A DNA stretch of 12,771 nucleotides from an uncultured Clostridia bacterium (GCA_934647145.1 CAKUFB010000054.1:1-12771); one strand, 5' to 3'; shown: positions 6,649-12,668, counted from the stretch's first letter. The notes: generated by a model not told the origin, from the sequence alone. Numbers and translations are program-made.

Positions 6649-6709
6649 ATGCAGGCTCAGCCTGCGCGCCCCGGACGATACGCACATCAAATGACACGGA
6701 GGAATGACG

Positions 6710-7753
6710 ATGGCTCTTACTTTGCTGCGCGCGCGGCTGTACGTCTTCGACGGCAGCGACCAGGCGCCTTTTTTTGCCGAAAACGACCTGTCACTGCAGC
6801 CTGAGCAGGTCGAATACTGCCTCGCGCTGCATAACAAAACCCGCGAGGCCGACACCACCCGCCAGACCCGCTTCGACCCGGCGGGCGACACCGCGTCGCT
6901 GTTCGACGGCTATGTATCCGGCGAGGAGGACGCGTTTTTCGAGGCCTTCGCCGAGCGCTTTCTGCGCCGCATCCGGGCAAGGGAGCTGCCCGAGCAGGGC
7001 TTCGACCTGCTGACCTGCTTCCTTCAGGAGGGCGACGAGCTCTGGTTCGACGCGTTTCGCCTGCCCTATCAGAAGCAGCTGACCCACCGCGTGGAGTCGT
7101 TTTCAGGCGGCTGGCGCAGCGAGCTGGTGCCCTCGGGCGGCGCGCTGCCCTTTCCCGGCTCGCGCACGGTCTGCGGCGCGCTGGTCAGCTTCTCCACCTG
7201 CGGCGTGTTCCTGCGCGACGTGACCGTCAGGGCGCAGGGCAAGAGCTGCGAGCTGATGGGGCAGGTGATCCTGGACACCGCCGACTCGCTCTCCCCGGCC
7301 GAATCGGTCAAGCAGGTGCAGAAGATCGCGCTGTCGCTCTCCGAGGACGACGGCAGAGCCCCCTGGGAGGACGCGCCCGATCCTCAGGCCGCCCGGCAGG
7401 AGGCGCGCGACGAGACCCGCCAGCAGGTCAGGCGCGCGCTGGCGCAGTCGCTCGACCGCACCGGCGCGCTCGACATGCAGTACATCGCCGAGGAGGTCTT
7501 CGGCGACAACCCCGCCGTCAGGGAGCGCTTTCAGGAGCAGCTCGAGCGGCGCGGCATGGACAGCGTCGTGCCCATCGAGTCCGACCGCATCCGCGCGTCG
7601 CTGGAAAAGGTGCGCTTTACCGCCGACGAGGGCGTGCAGATCACCCTGCCGCGCGAGGTGGCCGACGACCCCGACCGCTTCGAGGTCGCGCATAACCCGG
7701 ACGGCACCCTCTCCATCCTGATCAAAGGGCTTCAGTCGCTGCGCAAGAGCTGA
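6710..7753 (+). CDS. NdpA/YejK-like nucleoid-associated protein
   Basis: A 347-residue soluble protein; ATG 6710 is chosen because GGAGG (6698-6702) is 7 nt away, while ATG 6704 would be only 1 nt away. The N-terminus (RARLYVFDGSDQAPFFAENDLSL) and the terminal block FTADEGVQITLPREV...NPDGTLSILIKG (about 303-342) have the shape of the 37-kDa nucleoid-associated family (PF04245). In Gram-negatives this family binds the nucleoid; in Firmicutes the role is poorly known. The middle region (about 215-245) is charged and helical. It stands alone, downstream of a tandem repeat array, and is followed at 89 nt by the solute-binding gene. The family call rests on pattern memory of the C-terminal NPDGT-I-IK motif. 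Confidence 0.75.
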   Translation: MALTLLRARLYVFDGSDQAPFFAENDLSLQPEQVEYCLALHNKTREADTTRQTRFDPAGDTASLFDGYVSGEEDAFFEAFAERFLRRIRARELPEQGFDLLTCFLQEGDELWFDAFRLPYQKQLTHRVESFSGGWRSELVPSGGALPFPGSRTVCGALVSFSTCGVFLRDVTVRAQGKSCELMGQVILDTADSLSPAESVKQVQKIALSLSEDDGRAPWEDAPDPQAARQEARDETRQQVRRALAQSLDRTGALDMQYIAEEVFGDNPAVRERFQEQLERRGMDSVVPIESDRIRASLEKVRFTADEGVQITLPREVADDPDRFEVAHNPDGTLSILIKGLQSLRKS

Positions 7754-7781
7754 GCGCATAATAATTTCTGCATGGTGGAAA

Positions 7782-7835
7782 AACCTCCGTCTCTTTACCC
7801 GCGTCTAATGGACAGAGACCAATAAAAAGGAGGTT
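7782..7835 (+). promoter_or_regulatory. RNA stem that could mask the ribosome binding site
   Basis: AACCTCC (7782-7788) is complementary to GGAGGTT (7829-7835), which is the ribosome binding site of the next gene. Directly adjoining GTCTCT (7789-7794) pairs with AGAGAC (7814-7819), giving 13 paired positions interrupted by a 9-nt bulge. Folding would hide the AAGGAGG site. No known riboswitch class is recognised. Confidence 0.5.
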
Positions 7836-7841
7836 GAACCC

Positions 7842-10100
7842 ATGAAGAAGCGAACGAGACGACTGAGTACGCTGCTGAGCCTGATGATGTGCCTGCTTTT
7901 CCTGTGCCCCGGGGCGCGGGCGGCTGGCGATAAGATCATCGGCGGCAACGGATTTGCCGGCGATTCCGCCACCTACGAGGTGTGCGTGATCGGGGACAAG
8001 GTCTGGATGCGCACGGTCAGGGACGTGCAAATCTACGACGCGCAGACCGGCGAGACGGCGAGCTATCCCTGGAGCGACGAGGTCACCCACACGGACGGCG
8101 GCCAGTTTGAGGACGGCATGAGGTACTATCGCAGCATCAAGACCTGGTTTGCCTGGAAGGGCGAGGTGTACGCGCTGTGCGAATCGCTCCGCACGGGCAG
8201 GAACGAAACCATCTACGAGGGGCTGTCGCTGTGGCGCGTGGCGATCGCGGACGGCCAGGCGAATCTGGAATCGGCCGGGTCGGTGGACTGGGAGGCGCTC
8301 GGCCAGGAGAACTACATCCAGATCGACCGCTCCCTCGCCGTCGGCGACACGCTCTTTGCGCAGTACTACGATTATTCGACGGGCGATTTCGCGCTGGCGG
8401 CGATGCCGCTGGACGGCTCGAGTACGACCGTCCTCAAGGTGCGCGGCGGCGAATGCAGGGGACTGTGCCTCTATGACGGGAGCCTGCTGGCCGTGGTTCT
8501 CGACTACGACAACGGGATCACTTACCTTGACCTGTTCGACCCGCAGAGCCTGACCTACAGCGAGCTGGGACGCCTGGACGCCCGGGGCTTTTACTGCCCC
8601 GCGCAGGAAAAGGACGGCGCGCGCGTGCTGCTGACTGACATGAACAACAGCCAGGTGATCGCCTGGGATCCGGCCAGCGGCCAGACGGAGAAAATCGCCC
8701 CGCTGACGGTGAGCGTCCATCAGGCGCAGGGCTTCATGACCGACTCGGGCGTGTACGTCGCGGGCAATTTCGAGGGCGTGGCGCTGATTCAGACGGTGAA
8801 CCGCGTGGAGGCGGAGGTCGAGCTGGTCGTCCGCGACGCGAGCAACTTCTCGGACGCGCTGGATCAGGCGATGATCACCTTCCCGAACAATCACCCGGAA
8901 ATCTCCGTGCGCAGGACGCAGAGCGCGGAGAACGTGCTCGAGCAGCTGATGGCGCGCACCGATGACGTGGACATCTACGTCCTGCCCCTGGGCTACGGCG
9001 ACGCCTCGACGATTGAGGCGGTCATGAACCGGCAGTGGGGCGCGCCGATCAAAAGCGAGGTCATCGAGTCCCTCGTCGCGGACATGTACCCGGCCCTTTC
9101 TCAGGCCTGCACCGGCGCGGACGGCGTGTTCATGGTGCCGCTGTCGGCCGAGGTCAGCGGCCAGTTGATCTGCACGGCGGCGCTGGAGGCGCTGAACCTG
9201 ACCATCGACGATGTGCCGACCAACTGGCCGGAGATGCTGGACTTCCTGGGAACCCTCGCGACCGACGACTGCCCGGTGCCGCTGGGCATGTGGGAGACCG
9301 GCGAGGAAGCGTACGCCGACCTGGGCCAGTGCATCCTGAAGACCTATCAGCTGACCATTCAGGCCGGAATCAATCAGGACTACGACACCCCCGAGCTGCG
9401 CGCCGCCTTCGAGGCGCTCGACCGGCTCGACCTTGAGAAGGTCGCGGCGCTGTCCGCATCCTACTTCAGCGACGAATACGGCACAGACGAGTCCGCCTAT
9501 GATGACAACCCGCTGCTGGATACCTATCAGTTCTGCAGCGTGGACGGCTGTACCTTCACCAACGGCTATCACATGATGCTCTCCATGACCGCCGACCGCC
9601 CGGCCAGCATGCCCATCCGGAGTGCGGTCGCCATCATCAACCCGGCCAGCAAGCATGTGGACGAGGCCGTCGCCTTCCTGGAGGAGTGCGTCGGGTACCT
9701 CGGCGAGGCGGCGCAGGCCACCCTCTGCCCCAACCGCGGCGAGGCCAAACGCAGCGCCAACTATGAGGAGCAGAAGGAACAGCAGCGCCAGCAGGTCGAG
9801 GCGTACGAGGCGCAGCTCGCCCAGGCCGAGGAGATCGACAAGCCGCTCATCCAGCAGTATCTGGACAGCGCGAAAAACTGGCTCGCCGAGATGGACGACT
9901 ACTACTGGGACATCAGCTCGCAGTCGCTCGAGTGGTACCGCGCGCATGACGACGACGTGCGCTTTGACGTGAACGCCGACCTGGGCGGAATGCGCATCTA
10001 CAGCCGGCTTACTCAGGCCTACGCCAACGGAGAGGGCCGCACCGACGCGCTGCTCGCCGAGCTGCAGCGCCAGGCAGTCATGCGCCGCCTCGAAGGCTAG
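7842..10100 (+). CDS. Secreted protein with C-terminal extracellular solute-binding domain
   Basis: A 752-residue exported protein starting at ATG 7842 with a strong AAGGAGG. A basic N-terminus (KKRTRR), a hydrophobic core (about 11-22) and ARA ending near residue 27 form a Sec signal peptide. The cysteines do not make a good lipobox. Residues about 30-320 are beta-rich with repeated short blocks (VWMRTVRDVQIYDAQTGE, VIAWDPASGQTEKI), suggestive of a propeller-like sensor domain. Residues about 325-635 resemble a family-1 solute-binding protein (ALDQAMITFPNNHPEI, DVDIYVLPLG, NWPEMLDFLG, PIRSAVAIINPASKHVDEAVAFLEE). The tail (about 640-752) is charged and helical. No permease or ATPase is adjacent. 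It could be an orphan binding protein or a surface sensor; the ligand is unknown. Confidence 0.75.
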   Translation: MKKRTRRLSTLLSLMMCLLFLCPGARAAGDKIIGGNGFAGDSATYEVCVIGDKVWMRTVRDVQIYDAQTGETASYPWSDEVTHTDGGQFEDGMRYYRSIKTWFAWKGEVYALCESLRTGRNETIYEGLSLWRVAIADGQANLESAGSVDWEALGQENYIQIDRSLAVGDTLFAQYYDYSTGDFALAAMPLDGSSTTVLKVRGGECRGLCLYDGSLLAVVLDYDNGITYLDLFDPQSLTYSELGRLDARGFYCPAQEKDGARVLLTDMNNSQVIAWDPASGQTEKIAPLTVSVHQAQGFMTDSGVYVAGNFEGVALIQTVNRVEAEVELVVRDASNFSDALDQAMITFPNNHPEISVRRTQSAENVLEQLMARTDDVDIYVLPLGYGDASTIEAVMNRQWGAPIKSEVIESLVADMYPALSQACTGADGVFMVPLSAEVSGQLICTAALEALNLTIDDVPTNWPEMLDFLGTLATDDCPVPLGMWETGEEAYADLGQCILKTYQLTIQAGINQDYDTPELRAAFEALDRLDLEKVAALSASYFSDEYGTDESAYDDNPLLDTYQFCSVDGCTFTNGYHMMLSMTADRPASMPIRSAVAIINPASKHVDEAVAFLEECVGYLGEAAQATLCPNRGEAKRSANYEEQKEQQRQQVEAYEAQLAQAEEIDKPLIQQYLDSAKNWLAEMDDYYWDISSQSLEWYRAHDDDVRFDVNADLGGMRIYSRLTQAYANGEGRTDALLAELQRQAVMRRLEG

Positions 10101-10144
10101 GCCGGGCAGTGCCCGGTTCCGGTAGCTGCCGCCGGATAGCACAC

Positions 10145-10179
10145 GAAATCAGCCGCCATAAATTAGAGCGGCTGATTTC
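10145..10179 (-). repeat. Constant-loop hairpin element, copy A
   Basis: On the minus strand, GAAATCAGCCGC (10179-10168) pairs perfectly over 12 bp with 10156-10145 around the loop TCTAATTTATG. On the plus strand the right arm ends in TTTCTTC, so it could also act as a weak terminator for the upstream secreted-protein gene. Confidence 0.85.
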
Positions 10180-10210
10180 TTCGAATCCGCAGGATTCCCT
10201 GCAGATTGAT

Positions 10211-10284
10211 GGTCGGCGCTGCCGACGCGAGCTGGGGGAGACTCCGCTTCGCTTCGCGCTCCCCCAGACCCCCACCGAAGTTTG
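10211..10284 (+). repeat. 74-bp duplicated module, first copy
   Basis: It begins with GGTCGGCGCTGCCGAC and contains a 9-bp stem CTGGGGGAG/CTCCCCCAG around a CGCTTCGCTTCGCG loop. It ends ACCGAAGTTTG. By eye it matches 10421-10494 at all but two positions. Confidence 0.88.
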
Positions 10285-10287
10285 TCC

Positions 10288-10306
10288 GTGCAGGCTGAGC
10301 CTGCAC
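10288..10306. repeat. Palindrome GTGCAGGCT-G-AGCCTGCAC
   Basis: A perfect 9-bp inverted repeat around one base. A related palindrome, GCAGGCT-C-AGCCTGC, closes the tandem array at 6651-6665. Both sit beside a CCGGCAGCA motif, showing that the two intergenic regions share modules. Confidence 0.75.
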
Positions 10307-10329
10307 CCACCTGCTGCCGGTCGGAACAC

Positions 10330-10364
10330 GAAATTGGGAACCATAAATTGGAGTTCCCAATTTC
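10330..10364 (-). repeat. Constant-loop hairpin element, copy B
   Basis: On the minus strand, GAAATTGGGAAC (10364-10353) pairs perfectly with 10341-10330 around the loop TCCAATTTATG. It is followed by ACCGGCAGCAG as in copy C. Confidence 0.85.
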
Positions 10365-10420
10365 TTCGCACTGAACCCCACCGCCCGCTTCGCGGTCACC
10401 TCCCCTTTCAGGGGAGGCAC

Positions 10421-10494
10421 GGTCGGCGCTGCCGACGCGGGCTGGGGGAGGCTCCGCTTCGCTTCGCGCTCCCCCAGACCCCCACCGAAGTTTG
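10421..10494 (+). repeat. 74-bp duplicated module, second copy
   Basis: The same module as at 10211-10284, in the same orientation, 210 bp downstream, with two A-to-G differences by eye. Near identity suggests recent duplication or gene conversion. Confidence 0.88.
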
Positions 10495-10606
10495 ACTGCT
10501 GTCCTCCTCAATCGCGGCCGGACAAAGGCGGTTCCCGTCTCACCCTCAGGATAAACTCCTCGAGAGTGGGCTTTTTTCTCCAAACAGCGCCCTTTGAAAA
10601 GCCTGC

Positions 10607-10654
10607 AGTTAGTACAGCTGCAGGGACTAATTTTCTCGCCGCGCCGCGTACAAT
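10607..10654 (+). promoter_or_regulatory. Possible promoter and operator of the XRE regulator gene
   Basis: An imperfect inverted repeat, AGTTAGTAC (10607-10615) and GGACTAATT (10624-10632), matches at 7 of 9 positions with an 8-nt centre. It ends 16 nt before a -10-like TACAAT (10649-10654). No good -35 is seen, which would suit a regulated promoter. Autoregulation by the small XRE protein is inferred. Confidence 0.35.
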
Positions 10655-10687
10655 GGCCTTGATGTACCGGCGAAGGAGGGGACGCGA

Positions 10688-10927
10688 ATGCAGCTCAATC
10701 AGGCGATCAGCAGGCGGCTCAGCGAGCTGCTGGCCGAGCGGGAGATGACGCAGTATCAGCTGTTTCTGCGCAGCGGCGTGCCCAAGTCGACCATTGCCAA
10801 CGTGATCGGCTGCGCGTATGACTCGGTCAAGCTGCGGGTGCTGCACGAGCTGTGCCAGGGCCTGGGGATCGACCTGCCTGTGTTTTTCGCATCGCCGCTG
10901 TTTCGGGAGGACAATCTGGAGCCATAA
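10688..10927 (+). CDS. Small XRE-type helix-turn-helix regulator
   Basis: A 79-residue protein starting at ATG 10688 with AAGGAGGGG upstream. It is essentially one Cro/C1-type domain: helix 1 (4-17), the helix-turn-helix (about 20-41, MTQYQLFLRSGVPKSTIANVI) and helices 4-5 (46-60, VKLRVLHELCQGLGI). A short DLPVFFASPLF tail follows. There is no sensor domain, so regulation may be by level, dimerisation or a partner. The gene precedes the TM1266-like/hydE unit, which has its own promoter at 10948, so a link to hydrogenase is only positional. Similar small XRE proteins are common in mobile or housekeeping contexts. Confidence 0.88.
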   Translation: MQLNQAISRRLSELLAEREMTQYQLFLRSGVPKSTIANVIGCAYDSVKLRVLHELCQGLGIDLPVFFASPLFREDNLEP

Positions 10928-10947
10928 AAAGCTAACGTCCGGGCGGA

Positions 10948-10976
10948 TTGACATTTGAGGCGCGCCGTGGTATGCT
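10948..10976 (+). promoter_or_regulatory. Promoter of the TM1266-like/hydE operon
   Basis: A consensus TTGACA (10948-10953), exactly 17 nt, then TATGCT (10971-10976). Transcription would begin near 10983, giving a leader of about 135 nt before the first start codon, long enough for the folded element described next. Confidence 0.82.
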
Positions 10977-10996
10977 GTATACACCTGACACAAAGA

Positions 10997-11089
10997 GATA
11001 CGGCTCTGACTGAAAGGGAACTGAAACCTCACACAGCGCTCTTCCGAGGGCGTGTTTTCGCCGTATCCTTTTGCGGGTACGGCGTTTTT
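10997..11089 (+). ncRNA. Riboswitch-like leader (attenuator) of the TM1266-like/hydE operon
   Basis: GATACGGC (10997-11004) can pair over 8 bp with GCCGTATC (11060-11067), closing a domain of about 55 nt. That domain contains a hairpin, CGCTCT (11037-11042) with AGGGCG (11047-11052), extended by ACA/TGT across a bulged G. An AAAGGGAACTGAAACCTC segment is probably junctional. The 3' strand of the closing stem is also the 5' arm of an intrinsic terminator, so the two folds exclude each other: closing the domain would allow read-through. I recognise no established riboswitch class. A protein- or metal-responsive attenuator is equally possible. Confidence 0.6.
11059..11089 (+). terminator. Conditional intrinsic terminator before the TM1266-like gene
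   Basis: A 10-bp stem (11059-11068 with 11075-11084, one G-T pair) and loop TTTTGC are followed by TTTTT (11085-11089). It lies upstream of the start codon rather than after a gene, so it would act as an attenuator. Confidence 0.85.
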
Positions 11090-11118
11090 GTATACTTTCA
11101 TCGAAGGAGGAACAGGCT

Positions 11119-11376
11119 ATGCAGACCAGAGTCGCCGTGATGGCGATCATTGTGGAGGAACCCGAAGCGGTGGAGAAGCTCAACGCGCTTCTGCACGACT
11201 GTGCGCAGTACATCATCGGCCGGATGGGCATACCCTATCGCGAGCGGCATATCAACATCGTGTCCATCGCGATCGACGCGCCGCAGGACGTGATTTCGTC
11301 GCTGGCGGGCAAGCTGGGCAACGTGCCCGGGCTGAGCGTGAAGACCGCGTATTCGAGCGTGCAGCATGAAGAGTGA
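11119..11376 (+). CDS. TM1266-like putative iron-only hydrogenase system regulator
   Basis: An 85-residue protein with ATG 11119 and AAGGAGG 8 nt upstream. It resembles the small ACT-like TM1266 family: an N-terminal strand TRVAVMAIIVE (3-13), a helix with EAVEKLNALLHD (16-27), and a block YIIGRMGIPYRERHINIVSIAI (31-52). The segment IDAPQDVISSLAGKLGNVPGLSVKTAYS (52-79) closes the ferredoxin-like fold. The family is repeatedly linked to [FeFe]-hydrogenase maturation genes and annotated as a regulator; the actual mechanism is unproven. Its last 11 nt overlap the start of hydE, supporting a shared operon. The folded leader upstream suggests expression is adjusted at transcript level. Confidence 0.88.
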   Translation: MQTRVAVMAIIVEEPEAVEKLNALLHDCAQYIIGRMGIPYRERHINIVSIAIDAPQDVISSLAGKLGNVPGLSVKTAYSSVQHEE

Positions 11377-12445
11377 GCTGTTTTCCCTGCTGGACAGGCT
11401 GGAGCGCGAGCGCACGCTCTCCCTTGCCGAATACGAGGCGCTGATTGCCGGGCGCACGGACGAGCTGGCCGGGCAGGCCGCCGCGCGGGCGGACACGGTG
11501 CGCAGGCGGGTTTACGGCACGGACGTGTACGTGCGCGGCCTGATCGAGGTGGGCAACGTCTGCCGGAACGACTGCCTGTACTGCGGCATTCGCAGATCGA
11601 ACGCGCGCTGCGAGCGGTACGTGCTCTCCGACGAGGACATCCTTTCCTGCTGCGCGGAGGGCTATCGCCTGGGCTTTCGCACGTTCGTGCTGCAGGGCGG
11701 CGAGGGCGTGACGCCGGTCGAGCGGGTGTGCAGCCTGGTCGCGCGAATCCGGGCGGGGTATCCGGACTGCGCGATCACGCTGTCCCTGGGCGAGTACGAG
11801 CGCGCGGACTACCTGCGCATGTATGAGGCGGGCGCGAACCGCTACCTGCTGCGCCACGAGACCGCCGACAGGGCGCACTACGAAAGGCTTCACCCGGCGG
11901 GCATGTCGTTTGAGCACCGGATGCAGTGCCTGCGCGACCTGAAGGAGATCGGGTTTCAGGTGGGCTGCGGGTTCATGGTGGGCTCGCCCTTCCAGACCGC
12001 GAAAACGCTGGCGCGCGACCTGAAGTTCATCGAGGAATTCAGACCCCACATGTGCGGCGTCGGCCCGTTCATCCCGCAGAAGGACACGCCCTTCGGCTCG
12101 TATCCGGCGGGCACGGCCGAGGAGACCATCTACCTGCTCTCGCTGATTCGCCTGATCAGGCCGAACATCCTGCTGCCCGCCACCACCGCGCTGGGCACGA
12201 TCGATCCCCAGGGCCGCGAAAAGGGCATTCAGGCCGGCGCGAACGTGGTCATGCCCAATCTCTCTCCGGTCTCCGTCCGCAAAAAATACGCGCTCTACGA
12301 CAACAAAATCTGCACCGGCGACGAGTCCGCGCAGTGCCGCGAGTGCCTCTCCCGCCGCATGCAGTCCATCGGCTATCAGGTCGTCGTCTCGCGCGGGGAC
12401 GCGAAGGAGGAGACGGGGGATACGTTCGAGAGGCGGCTTTTCTGA
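11366..12445 (+). CDS. hydE: [FeFe]-hydrogenase H-cluster maturation radical SAM enzyme HydE
   Basis: A 359-residue radical SAM protein. The SAM-binding [4Fe-4S] motif is CRNDCLYC (C66, C70, C73, CX3CX2C), followed by VLQGGEG (108-114), a SAM-contact region. C-terminal C316, C324 and C327 have the spacing (8, then 3) of the second, non-essential cluster site of Thermotoga HydE. HydE acts on the iron-CO-CN synthon from HydG on the way to the diiron azadithiolate centre of hydrogenase. No hydF, hydG or hydrogenase gene is in the window. The ribosome binding site is weak, so translation probably depends on coupling with the overlapping upstream gene. The final residues (FERRLF) and the stop codon fall within a palindromic repeat. 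Confidence 0.94.
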   Translation: MKSELFSLLDRLERERTLSLAEYEALIAGRTDELAGQAAARADTVRRRVYGTDVYVRGLIEVGNVCRNDCLYCGIRRSNARCERYVLSDEDILSCCAEGYRLGFRTFVLQGGEGVTPVERVCSLVARIRAGYPDCAITLSLGEYERADYLRMYEAGANRYLLRHETADRAHYERLHPAGMSFEHRMQCLRDLKEIGFQVGCGFMVGSPFQTAKTLARDLKFIEEFRPHMCGVGPFIPQKDTPFGSYPAGTAEETIYLLSLIRLIRPNILLPATTALGTIDPQGREKGIQAGANVVMPNLSPVSVRKKYALYDNKICTGDESAQCRECLSRRMQSIGYQVVVSRGDAKEETGDTFERRLF

Positions 12446-12476
12446 GAAAAGCCCCTCTCGAGCTCTCCCGAAAAGC
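12427..12476 (+). repeat. Interspersed palindromic repeat, copy 3, containing the hydE stop codon
   Basis: The outer stem CGAGAGG/CCTCTCG (12427-12433 with 12454-12460), a bulged C, an inner stem GGCTTTTC/GAAAAGCC and a TGA loop are present. The tail AGCTCTCCCGAAAAGCACT follows. The TGA at 12443-12445 is the hydE stop. It may double as a transcript-end structure. Confidence 0.78.
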
Positions 12477-12590
12477 ACTATGATCCACAAAACGGAACGG
12501 CTGAAAGTCATGTGAATCCCCGAATGCGGGGCTGAGTCGGATGACTCGGTAACGCAACGCCGCTGCGCCGAAAAATGGGCTTCAGCCCAC

Positions 12591-12668
12591 CAGACTGTCG
12601 AAAAACTCCCGGAGAGCTCGAGAGGGCCGCAGCCCTTTCGAACTTTCAATCGTGCCCAGCGGCATGTA
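12591..12668 (-). repeat. Interspersed palindromic repeat, copy 4 (long form, inverted relative to copy 1)
   Basis: On the minus strand it reads GCCGCTGGGCACGATTGAAAG, a hairpin (12640-12632 with 12627-12619, one wobble), AGCTCTCCGGGAG, TTTTTCGACAGTCTG. It matches bases 1-77 with a few substitutions and one extra base, so the window is flanked by inverted copies. Confidence 0.85.

Larger units (their letters stand above)
6342..6709. other. Repeat-rich intergenic region upstream of the NdpA-like gene
   Basis: No convincing gene. In order it holds GTCGGCAATGCCGAC (6420-6434), a 9-bp palindrome TTTTCCGGA/TCCGGAAAA (6440-6461), a 12-bp constant-loop hairpin (6467-6501), a tandem 30-bp array (6511-6648) and the palindrome GCAGGCTCAGCCTGC (6651-6665). 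The first ribosome binding site is GGAGG at 6698. I see no clear promoter. Open frames through the array encode only repeat translations and are treated as spurious. Confidence 0.7.
10101..10687. other. Long non-coding mosaic of palindromic repeat modules
   Basis: No credible gene. In order: a short hairpin CCGGGC/GCCCGG (10102-10116), a constant-loop hairpin (10145-10179), a 74-bp module (10211-10284), the palindrome GTGCAGGCT/AGCCTGCAC (10288-10306), a second constant-loop hairpin (10330-10364), GAGG/CCTC-type palindromes (10381-10418), and a second 74-bp module (10421-10494). A diverged AAAAGCC/CTCTCGAG element (about 10556-10606, minus orientation) and the control region of the small regulator gene complete it. 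Parts recur upstream of the NdpA-like gene. Confidence 0.8.

Noticed and set aside
6388..6804. Open frame with four WLSALPTGSK repeats
   Set aside because: It is the translation of the tandem 30-bp array, with equally open frames on the other strand. Related modules recur in other frames elsewhere, and it overlaps the real NdpA-like start in another frame.
7722..10142. 806-codon open frame on the minus strand opposite the secreted protein gene
   Set aside because: It is a high-GC shadow frame rich in R, H and V. The plus frame has a signal peptide, strong ribosome binding site and family motifs.
10149..10583. Minus-strand frame of 144 codons in the repeat region
   Set aside because: It consists of translated palindromic modules repeated nearby, with no ribosome binding site and no family resemblance.
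11011..11055. Cobalamin-riboswitch-like core (AAAGGGAACTGAAACCTC resembles GGGAA...GTGAAA...CC)
   Set aside because: The GGTG/GTGAAA spacing, the C-box and the characteristic terminal motifs are missing, so the resemblance is probably chance. No cobalamin gene follows.
11252..12649. 465-codon minus-strand frame opposite hydE
   Set aside because: A shadow of hydE, whose radical SAM and cluster cysteines are conclusive.
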